DNA of 29,058 bases from Chromatiales bacterium. Lineage in GTDB: Bacteria > Pseudomonadota > Gammaproteobacteria > CAMYNG01. The notes below the pieces were generated by a model that saw only the letters and a list, made by a program, of their open reading frames with translations, did no database searches and had not been told where the DNA came from. The stretch lies in assembly GCA_027021685.1 (NCBI GenBank), contig JALUTW010000390.1, forward strand, positions 1 to 29,058. The letters run 5' to 3'. The position numbers were made by a program, and so were the translations under genes. Within the stretch, counting starts at the first letter, position 1, and every line of letters starts with the position of its first letter. Shown here one piece after another: positions 22,123-29,058 of the stretch.

Positions 22123-22758
22123 GTGTTCGAGATGATTCAGGCCGGGGGCTGGCTCATGGTCCCGATCCTGCTGTGCTCGGTGATCGCGCTGGCCATCATC
22201 GGCGAGCGGTTCTGGACCCTGCAAAAGGAACGCATCGCGCCGCGCCACCTGGTGGCGCAGATCTGGCAGTGGTACAAGTCGGGCCAGCTCGACGCCCAGC
22301 ACATCGAGGCCCTGCGCAAGAGTTCGCCCCTGGGCCGCATCCTGGCCGCCGGCCTCATCAACCGCAACCACCCGCGCGAGATCATGAAGGAAACCATCGA
22401 GGACACCGGCCGCCAGGTGGTGCTGGAGCTGGAGCGCTACCTCAACACGCTGGGCACCATCGCCGCCATCACCCCGCTGCTGGGCCTGCTGGGCACCGTG
22501 ATCGGCATGATCAAGGTCTTCGCCGCCATCACCACCCAGGGCGTGGGCAATCCCTCGGCCCTGGCGGGCGGCATCTCCGAGGCCCTCATCACCACCGCCG
22601 CCGGGCTGGTGGTGGCCATCCCCAGCCTCATGTTCTACCGCTACTTCCGCGGCCGGGTCGACGAGCTGGTGGTGCACATGGAGCAGGAGGCGATGAAGAT
22701 CGTGGACGTGATGCACGGCGACCGCGAGCAGGAGAGCCGCACGGGTGCCGCGGCATGA
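22123..22758 (+). CDS. exbB: MotA/TolQ/ExbB family proton channel protein
   Basis: The 211-residue inner-membrane protein has the ExbB/TolQ layout: TM1 at about 9-28 (GGWLMVPILLCSVIALAIIGE), a cytoplasmic loop, then TM2 (about 110-130, IAAITPLLGLLGTVIGMIKVF) and TM3 (about 150-170, ALITTAAGLVVAIPSLMFY). With ExbD it forms a proton-driven motor that energises a TonB-like or other envelope process. The short form in front of msbA/lpxK is the so-called ExbB2 type; its partner process is not established. The start is GTG at 22123. The gene ends in an ATGA overlap with exbD. The 92-base gap from comEC has no strong terminator. Confidence 0.94.
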   Translation: MFEMIQAGGWLMVPILLCSVIALAIIGERFWTLQKERIAPRHLVAQIWQWYKSGQLDAQHIEALRKSSPLGRILAAGLINRNHPREIMKETIEDTGRQVVLELERYLNTLGTIAAITPLLGLLGTVIGMIKVFAAITTQGVGNPSALAGGISEALITTAAGLVVAIPSLMFYRYFRGRVDELVVHMEQEAMKIVDVMHGDREQESRTGAAA

Positions 22759-23177
22759 TGCTGCGCCCGCGCCGCGACGAGGAGCCGCAGGTCAACCTGA
22801 CCCCGCTCATCGACGTCGTCTTCCTGCTGCTCATCTTCTTCATGGTCTCCACCACCTTCAACCGTGAGACCCAGATCGCCATCGATCTGCCCGAGGCCAG
22901 CGGCGAGAAGCTGAAGGTCGAAAAGCAGGTCATCGAGATCAGCATCGACGGGCAGGGGCGCTATTTCATCAACCAGAAGCGCGTGGCCGACGGCAGCGTG
23001 GCCAGCCTCAAGCGCGTGCTGCGCGGACTGCTCACCGGCGGCAAGACGCCCCAGCTCATGATCAGCGCCGACCGCCGCACGCCCCACGAGGCCGTGATCA
23101 AGGCCATGGACGCGGCCCGCCAGGTGGGCCTGACCCACATCAACCTGGTGACACGGCAGGCCGGAGACTCGCGCTGA
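22755..23177 (+). CDS. exbD: ExbD/TolR family biopolymer transport protein
   Basis: The 140-residue protein has a short basic N-terminus (MMLRPRRDEE), a single TM helix containing the proton-channel Asp20 (NLTPLIDVVFLLLIFFMVST), and a periplasmic domain (about 45-135, with QLMISADRRTPHEAVIKAMD). It works with ExbB as the proton-driven motor. Start ATG at 22755 overlaps the exbB stop; an ATG one codon later is also possible. msbA follows after 4 bases. Confidence 0.95.
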   Translation: MMLRPRRDEEPQVNLTPLIDVVFLLLIFFMVSTTFNRETQIAIDLPEASGEKLKVEKQVIEISIDGQGRYFINQKRVADGSVASLKRVLRGLLTGGKTPQLMISADRRTPHEAVIKAMDAARQVGLTHINLVTRQAGDSR

Positions 23178-23181
23178 GCCC

Positions 23182-24959
<1,778 letters not shown>

Positions 24960-24963
<4 letters not shown>

Positions 24964-25949
24964 GAGACTGGCTGGAGCGCGTCTGGTACGGCGGCAGCGG
25001 CTGGTGCCGCGTCCTGCTGCCCCTGTCGGCGCTGTACTGCACCGCCGCCGTGGCCCGCCGGCTGGCCTGGCGGAGCGGCCTGCGCCGCGCCTTCCGCGCC
25101 CCGGTGCCGGTCATCGTGGTGGGCAATCTCACCGTGGGCGGTACCGGCAAGACGCCACTGGTCATCTGGCTGGCGCGGTTCCTGCGCCGCTCGGGCTTCC
25201 GCCCGGGCGTGGTGAGCCGCGGCTACGGCGGGCGCGCCAAGCGCTGGCCGCAGCAGGTGCGGGCCGATGCCGACCCGGTGATGGTGGGCGACGAGGCCCT
25301 GGTCATCGCCCGCCACAGCGGCTGTCCCATGGCGGTGGGGCCGGACCGGGTGGCGGCGGTGGAAGCCCTGCTGGCGCACAGCGACTGCGACATCGTCATC
25401 AGCGACGACGGCCTGCAGCACTACCGCCTGGGGCGCACCGTGGAGATCGCCACCGTGGACGGCCGCCGCCGCCTGGGCAACGGCCACTGCCTGCCGGCGG
25501 GGCCGCTGCGCGAACCGGCCTCGCGCCTGGGACGGGTGGACTTCGTGGTGGTCAAGGGCGGGCAGGGGGCCGGGGCCGACGAGTACCCCATGCACTACGA
25601 GGGGGACACCCTGGTCAACCTGCGCGATGAAAACCGCACCTGGCCCCTGGCGGAGCTGCGCGGGCGGCGGGTCCACGCGGTGGCCGGGCTGGGCGACCCG
25701 GAGGGTTTTTTCGACCGGCTGCGCGAGGCGGGCCTGGAGGTGGAGCCGCATCCCTTTCCCGACCACCATGCCTACATCGGCGCCGACCTGGCCTTCGACG
25801 ACGACCTGCCCGTGGTGATGACGGAGAAGGATGCCGTAAAATGCACCCGTTACGCCCGGAACCACATGTGGTACCTGCCGGTGGAGGCCCGGCTGCCGGA
25901 CCATTTCGGCATCAACCTGCTCAACCTGCTCGAGAAAAGGCATGGATAA
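24960..25949 (+). CDS. lpxK: Tetraacyldisaccharide 4'-kinase
   Basis: The 329-residue enzyme transfers phosphate from ATP to the 4' position of the lipid A disaccharide at the inner membrane. An N-terminal membrane-associated segment (WLERVWYGGSGWCRVLLPLS) precedes the P-loop in VVGNLTVGGTGKTPLVIWL (GGTGKT from residue 60). Then come GVVSRGYGGRA and SDDGLQHYRLGR, the catalytic Asp motif, and PAGPLREPASRL. FPDHHAYIGADLAF and MTEKDAVKC are late motifs. The GTG start at 24960 overlaps the msbA stop (GTGA), and the 3' end overlaps ycaR by 8 bases. Confidence 0.97.
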
Positions 25950-26124
25950 AAAGCTGCTGGACATCTTGGCCTGCCCGGTCTGCAAGGGGCCCCTGGTGTA
26001 CTGCCGTGAACCGGCGGAGCTCATCTGCAAGGCGGACCGCCTGGCCTATCCCATCCGCGACGACATCCCGGTGATGCTGGAGGAGGAGGCCCGCCGCCTG
26101 GCCCCGGACGAAGAGGTCAAGTGA
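25942..26124 (+). CDS. ycaR: Trm112-like small zinc-ribbon protein (YcaR family)
   Basis: A 60-residue protein of the UPF0434/Trm112 family: KLLDILACPVCKGPLVY with a CxxC pair, then LICKADRLAYPIRDDIPVML. Only one further Cys is present, so the zinc site is incomplete, as in many family members. It overlaps lpxK by 8 bases and kdsB by 4 bases, in the standard gammaproteobacterial lpxK-ycaR-kdsB order. Its bacterial role is unclear. Confidence 0.95.
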   Translation: MDKKLLDILACPVCKGPLVYCREPAELICKADRLAYPIRDDIPVMLEEEARRLAPDEEVK

Positions 26125-26918
26125 GCTTCCGCATCGTGATCCCGGCACGCCACGCCGCGGTGCGGCTGCCGGGCAAGCCCCTGGCCGACGTGGGCGGCCG
26201 TCCCCTCATCGAGCACGTCTTCCGCCGCGCCTGCGAGGCCGGTGCCGGCCAGGTGGTCATCGCCACCGACGACGAGCGCATCGCCGAGGCCGCGCGCGGA
26301 TTCGGCGCCGAGGTGTGCCTGACCGGCACCCACCACCGCAACGGCACCGAGCGCATCGGCGAGGTGGTGCGCCTGCTCGGCTGGCCGGAGGAGGCCGTGG
26401 TGGTCAATCTCCAGGGCGACGAGCCGCTCATGCCGCCGGGCTGCCTGCGCGAGGTGGCGGCACTGCTGGCGGCTGACCCGCATGCCGCCGTGGCCACCCT
26501 GGCCACGCCGGTGGCCACGGCGGACGAGCTGTTCGACCCCCACGTGGTCAAGGTGGTGCGCGACGCCGCCGGCCGCGCCCTCTATTTCAGCCGCGCCCCC
26601 GTGCCGTGGCACCGTGACGCCTTCGCCGGCGGCGCCCGCGCGTTGCCCCGGGGGGCGGCGGAGTGCCTGCGCCACATCGGCCTCTATGCCTACCGCGCCG
26701 GGTTCCTGGCCCGCTACGCGGAGCTGGCGCCGTCGCCGCTGGAGGAGGCCGAGGCCCTGGAGCAGCTGCGGGTGCTGTGGCACGGCCACGACATCGCCGT
26801 GGGACTGGCGGAGGAGGTCCCGCCGCCGGGCGTGGACACCGAGGCCGACCTGGAGCGGGTGCGGGCGCTCCTGCATGCAGAAGACAGAGGACAGAAGCCG
26901 GAAGACGGAGCCGTGTAG
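26121..26918 (+). CDS. kdsB: 3-deoxy-manno-octulosonate cytidylyltransferase (CMP-Kdo synthetase), repeat-derived C-terminus
   Basis: The enzyme activates Kdo with CTP to give CMP-Kdo for the lipopolysaccharide inner core. Key features are FRIVIPARHAAVRLPGKPLAD at the nucleotide-binding N-terminus, TGTHHRNGTERIGEV, VVNLQGDEPLMPP (metal-binding Asp) and CLRHIGLYAYRAGFL. VDTEADLERVR closes the normal fold. The start is GTG at 26121 (GTGA overlap with ycaR). The protein is 265 residues against 248 in E. coli. Residues 254-265 (EDRGQKPEDGAV) come from GA-rich repeat DNA, and the stop TAG lies inside a TGTAGGAGCGG repeat, so the tail is probably an acquired, non-catalytic extension. Confidence 0.95.
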   Translation: MSFRIVIPARHAAVRLPGKPLADVGGRPLIEHVFRRACEAGAGQVVIATDDERIAEAARGFGAEVCLTGTHHRNGTERIGEVVRLLGWPEEAVVVNLQGDEPLMPPGCLREVAALLAADPHAAVATLATPVATADELFDPHVVKVVRDAAGRALYFSRAPVPWHRDAFAGGARALPRGAAECLRHIGLYAYRAGFLARYAELAPSPLEEAEALEQLRVLWHGHDIAVGLAEEVPPPGVDTEADLERVRALLHAEDRGQKPEDGAV

Positions 26919-27070
26919 GAGCGGCCCCCGTTCAGAGGACGGATGACAGAAGACGGAGGACGGAAAGCCGCAGGGTGCCATCGTGCAGCGACCGTACCGA
27001 AGGAATTTCCGTCTCTGTCCTCCGCCCTCTGTCCTCCGTCCTCTGTTCTCTGGATGGGCGCCGCTCCTAC
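26878..27070. repeat. GA-rich intergenic repeat with long imperfect palindrome
   Basis: Several degenerate copies of a GA-rich 'CAGA-GGAC-GGA' module occur at 26878-26912, 26932-26965 and, inverted, at 27007-27052, with a trace at 27202-27217. They are nested between GTAGGAGCGGC (26915-26925) and its exact inverse GCCGCTCCTAC (27060-27070). The whole stretch 26915-27070 could fold as one imperfect hairpin. It starts inside the end of kdsB. No ORF in it looks real. Confidence 0.85.
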
Positions 27071-27086
27071 GGGTTGAACAACATGG

Positions 27087-27110
27087 TGTAGGAGCGGCCC
27101 CTGGCCGCGA
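27087..27110. repeat. REP-like palindromic element
   Basis: TGTAGGAGCGGCC-CCT-GGCCGCGA has a GCGGCC/GGCCGC stem with a 3-base loop. A conserved 'GTAGGAGCGG' head is followed by a palindrome, the form of REP elements common in Pseudomonas and related genomes. A truncated copy of the head lies at 26913-26928 and an inverted one at 27056-27070. Confidence 0.8.
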
Positions 27111-27134
27111 ACCCCTGACCGCAAATCGGCTCCC

Positions 27135-27167
27135 CTCTGCGTCCTTTGCGTCTTTGCGCCTTTGCGT
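27135..27167. repeat. Short tandem repeat of CTTTGCGT units
   Basis: Four near-identical units, CTCTGCGTC, CTTTGCGT, CTTTGCGC and CTTTGCGT, run in tandem, followed by a T-rich run (27173-27179). I recall this motif as a dispersed intergenic repeat in several proteobacterial genomes; in this window it occurs once. The remaining DNA from 27168 to 27236 shows only a weak AGCCCC/GGGGCT stem (27192-27226) that might help end the minus-strand gene. Confidence 0.75.
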
Positions 27168-27236
27168 TGAAGGTTTTTTGCGGCGCTGTAAAGCCCCAGA
27201 ATGTCAGAGGACAGGGGTGAGGGGCTACCGGCCGGT

Positions 27237-28424
27237 TCATTTCCGCAAGTACATCATGTACGGATTGCTCGAATACCGGCCCTTGATGTAGCAGGCACGG
27301 GTAAATCCGAACCATTTGATCACCGCGACGATCTCACGGGCTTCCTGCTCGGTGGGGGCCTTGAACAGCCAGACATTTCTTCCATCGGGCAGCGGTTCCA
27401 CCACGGTCCACCGTCCCTGGATGTTTTTCACTTTCAGGTTGCGGGGGTTGAAGGGCGGCTTGCAGGGTTCTCCCGGAGCCGATCCTGCGGGTGCCCGCCC
27501 CGAGACGAGGAAATACGTCAGGGAGGGATCGGGACGACCCACGTAACAGACCTGCGTCGGGCGGTAGTGCCGGAGGATCCGCAAGGCCCGCTGTGCCTTC
27601 TGTAATTCGTGCCAGAAATTGAACAGCCAGTCGCTATCGGATTCCCCAATCATGTACACGGGTTCCTCGATGTCGGGCTCCAGTATCCAACTTTTGTGTC
27701 CCACCCTGTTGTGTGGAATATAACGAATGCGCAAGCGGCCGGGGTTGATGCGACTGCAGTCGAGGGAAGGGGGCCGGTAGGGGGCCGCCGTACCGCGAAT
27801 CCCGCCCCGCACGGTCTGCTGGGGGAGTCCGGGCCGGCGGCGGAGATCGGCGTCGCTCGGCCTGCCGACGGCGTCAGGATTGAATCCGAACGGTATGCGG
27901 CCTCCGGCGCCTTGCCCCGGCAGGAGTGGTGCGGGAGACGCCGGTTGCGGGGTGCCGCCGGAGGGACGGGGCACGTCGCGACCAGGTCCGGCCGTACGGG
28001 GCCTGGCGACATAGGTCCCCGTACCCGTGCGCCTGGCTTCCATCACGATGATCCCGCCCCGGCGCAGGGTGTTTTCGGCCTGCGCCGCAGGACTCGCGAA
28101 GGGCCCGCCCGGGCGCGCGGAAACGGTGTCCTTTGGCAGTGCGAGGGTGACCGTGATCTTGCCCCCCCGGTGCTCCCCGGCGCGGTTCATGGGCCGGTTT
28201 CTCCACACGCATTCGCCCCGTGCGGGATTGTCGGGGCGGGTGCCGGCACGGGCGGTGAACCGGATGGCCCGCTCCGTGATCTGGATGCCGGACATCGGCC
28301 CCCGGCACTTGAGCGGATAATAGCGCGGAGCCGCCTCAGCCGGCTGGATGCCGGCCAGGAGGGCCAGTGACGATGCCACGATGACGGCCACGGTTTTTGG
28401 CCTGGATGGGGAGACTGTTCTCAT
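27237..28424 (-). CDS. Large secreted protein with two C-terminal repeats, unknown function
   Basis: A 395-residue exported protein. The ATG at 28424 follows GAGGT by 9 bases and opens a signal peptide (charged N-terminus, hydrophobic 11-26, cleavage near AEAAP); an in-frame start at 28523 would bury it. Residues 33-130 form a domain with Cys40 and Cys72 (PLKCRGPMSGIQI, RGECVWRNRPMNR, KITVTLALP). About 131-215 is a Pro/Gly/Arg-rich linker. The C-terminus carries two related modules, about 246-306 and 339-393. Each reads W-(x)-EP, then WLF, an Ala/Arg-rich helix with EA or KA, and C-Y-(V/I) (WLFNF...QVCYVGRPDPSLTYF and WLFKA...RACYIKGRY). Similar tandem modules occur in other secreted bacterial proteins that I cannot name. 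It is transcribed against the kdsB operon. Confidence 0.85.
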   Translation of the reverse strand: MRTVSPSRPKTVAVIVASSLALLAGIQPAEAAPRYYPLKCRGPMSGIQITERAIRFTARAGTRPDNPARGECVWRNRPMNRAGEHRGGKITVTLALPKDTVSARPGGPFASPAAQAENTLRRGGIIVMEARRTGTGTYVARPRTAGPGRDVPRPSGGTPQPASPAPLLPGQGAGGRIPFGFNPDAVGRPSDADLRRRPGLPQQTVRGGIRGTAAPYRPPSLDCSRINPGRLRIRYIPHNRVGHKSWILEPDIEEPVYMIGESDSDWLFNFWHELQKAQRALRILRHYRPTQVCYVGRPDPSLTYFLVSGRAPAGSAPGEPCKPPFNPRNLKVKNIQGRWTVVEPLPDGRNVWLFKAPTEQEAREIVAVIKWFGFTRACYIKGRYSSNPYMMYLRK

Positions 28425-28553
28425 TGTTGGTTGACCTCGCTTCTTGGCTGGTTGTGCACAATCAAGGGCGTGCGCCCGGTTCCGGCGGTCCCGTTCCGGT
28501 GGACGCTCCACGCTGTTGACCATTGGCCGCCCGCGGAGCGGGTTTGGTTCACC

Positions 28554-28823
28554 TCATTCCTCCTCGTCCAGCTCCAGGGCGAGGAAGGCGGGATGCAGGG
28601 CGGTGCGGTCGGCGGTGAGCACCGGCACGGTGCAGGTGGCGGGTACGCGGCGCTGGGGATCGCCGAACTGGTTGGGCTGGATCACCGACTCGCCCACCTG
28701 CTGCAGCACCAGCGAGGGGCCGTCCTCCAGCACCTCGATGACCACGCAGCGCATGCCTTCGTGGGTGACCCGAACCCCGATCATGCCGCGCAACTGGTCC
28801 AGCTCCAGCTCGATTCTGCCCAT
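28554..28823 (-). CDS. Conserved small hypothetical protein
   Basis: An 89-residue soluble acidic protein (ends LALELDEEE) with no signal peptide or TM helix. It reads as a small beta-rich domain: LDQLRGMIGVRVTHEGMRCV, VIEVLEDGPSLVLQ, GESVIQPNQFGDPQRRVP. The pattern 'G-(x4)-EGMRCVVIEVLEDGPSLVL' looks like a conserved gammaproteobacterial hypothetical, and I do not know a function. The ATG at 28823 has only a weak ribosome site. It lies upstream of the secreted-protein gene on the same strand with a 129-base gap, and diverges from the phosphatase gene. Confidence 0.8.
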   Translation of the reverse strand: MGRIELELDQLRGMIGVRVTHEGMRCVVIEVLEDGPSLVLQQVGESVIQPNQFGDPQRRVPATCTVPVLTADRTALHPAFLALELDEEE

Positions 28824-28886
28824 GGATGCCCTGTCCGCCGTGCTTTTCCCAATTCAAGCACAGGCCCGGCCCCCTGTCAGGCCGGC

Positions 28887-28915
28887 TTGCCGGCGGCGCC
28901 GGGCTCTGCTAACGT
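28887..28915 (+). promoter_or_regulatory. Possible promoter for the phosphatase gene
   Basis: TTGCCG (28887-28892) is followed after 17 bases by TAACGT (28910-28915) preceded by TG, an extended -10. A start point near 28922 would leave a 28-base leader before the GTG. Matches are moderate. If used, it gives the phosphatase its own promoter now that it is separated from kdsB. Confidence 0.4.
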
Positions 28916-28949
28916 GCGCGGCCGTCTGCAGCCGGGAGCAAAAACCGTT

Positions 28950-29058
28950 GTGAGCGATTCCCCCCGCATCGGCGTCCTGTTCGTGTGCATGGGCAACATC
29001 TGCCGCTCGCCCACGGCCGAGGGCGTGTTCCGCCACTTGCTCCGGCAGTCGGAGCTGG
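28950..29058 (+). CDS. Low-molecular-weight protein tyrosine phosphatase (5' part only)
   Basis: The window ends 36 codons into this gene. The GTG start at 28950 has GGGAG about 12 bases upstream. The visible N-terminus, SPRIGVLFVCMGNICRSPTA, contains the P-loop C-x5-R (Cys13 to Arg19) of low-molecular-weight tyrosine phosphatases. These cytoplasmic enzymes dephosphorylate tyrosine kinases of polysaccharide export or act on other small substrates. In Pseudomonas the equivalent gene directly follows kdsB and precedes murB; here about 2 kb of other DNA intervenes. Confidence 0.93.
   Translation, partial: MSDSPRIGVLFVCMGNICRSPTAEGVFRHLLRQSEL

Noticed and set aside
26919..27291. Small open frames in the repeat region (for example 26663-27091 and 26983-27291).
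   Set aside because: They read through repeat DNA, have low-complexity sequence, no ribosome site and no recognisable domain.

Overview
This window reads as a chromosomal segment of a high-GC gammaproteobacterium (by eye about 70% G+C in coding DNA). Gene order and family membership (pheT-ihfA-merR, bfd-bfr, relA-sfsA, lolC/E-lolD, comEC-exbB-exbD-msbA-lpxK-ycaR-kdsB-ptp) are typical of Pseudomonas/Chromatiales-type genomes. The exact genus cannot be read from the sequence; an Ectothiorhodospiraceae/Chromatiales-like organism is my inference.

Layout. (1) 66-3246: phenylalanyl-tRNA synthetase beta chain, IHF alpha and a MerR-type regulator packed as an operon, followed by tRNA-Pro(GGG). (2) 3247-4560: a visibly more AT-rich island with a 25-bp tandem duplication, one outer-membrane lipoprotein gene, and two related stem-loops at its ends. 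(3) 4562-5390: bacterioferritin and its ferredoxin Bfd behind a Fur-box promoter (iron storage and release). (4) 5386-9987, minus strand: APC-family permease, P-type proton ATPase and a membrane-anchored retropepsin-like protease. (5) 10147-13422: a PagP-like outer-membrane barrel, the agmatine-to-putrescine enzymes AguB and AguA with a small lipoprotein gene between them on the other strand, and a small secreted protein. (6) 13579-18548: a RelA-type (p)ppGpp synthetase that unusually keeps the HD hydrolase residues, SfsA, and one LolC/E-type permease with LolD. (7) 18665-19670, minus strand: a small periplasmic protein with a twin CX7C pattern, and a DUF2062 membrane protein. (8) 19721-26918: ComEC, then ExbB, ExbD, MsbA, LpxK, Trm112-like YcaR and KdsB, the last six nearly all overlapping. 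These supply Kdo activation, lipid A 4'-kinase, lipid A flipping and a proton-driven energising pair. (9) 26878-27236: a mosaic of intergenic repeat families that also supplies the end of kdsB. (10) 27237-28823: two minus-strand genes of unknown function that separate kdsB from the low-molecular-weight protein tyrosine phosphatase, whose start is cut by the window edge.

Most of the window is well-known housekeeping and envelope biology. I see no phage, transposase, CRISPR array, toxin-antitoxin pair or obvious undescribed multi-gene system. The best leads are the RelA with an intact HD site, the PagP-like barrel with its three catalytic-type residues, the twin CX7C protein, the AT-rich lipoprotein island, and the repeat mosaic that rewrote the kdsB terminus.
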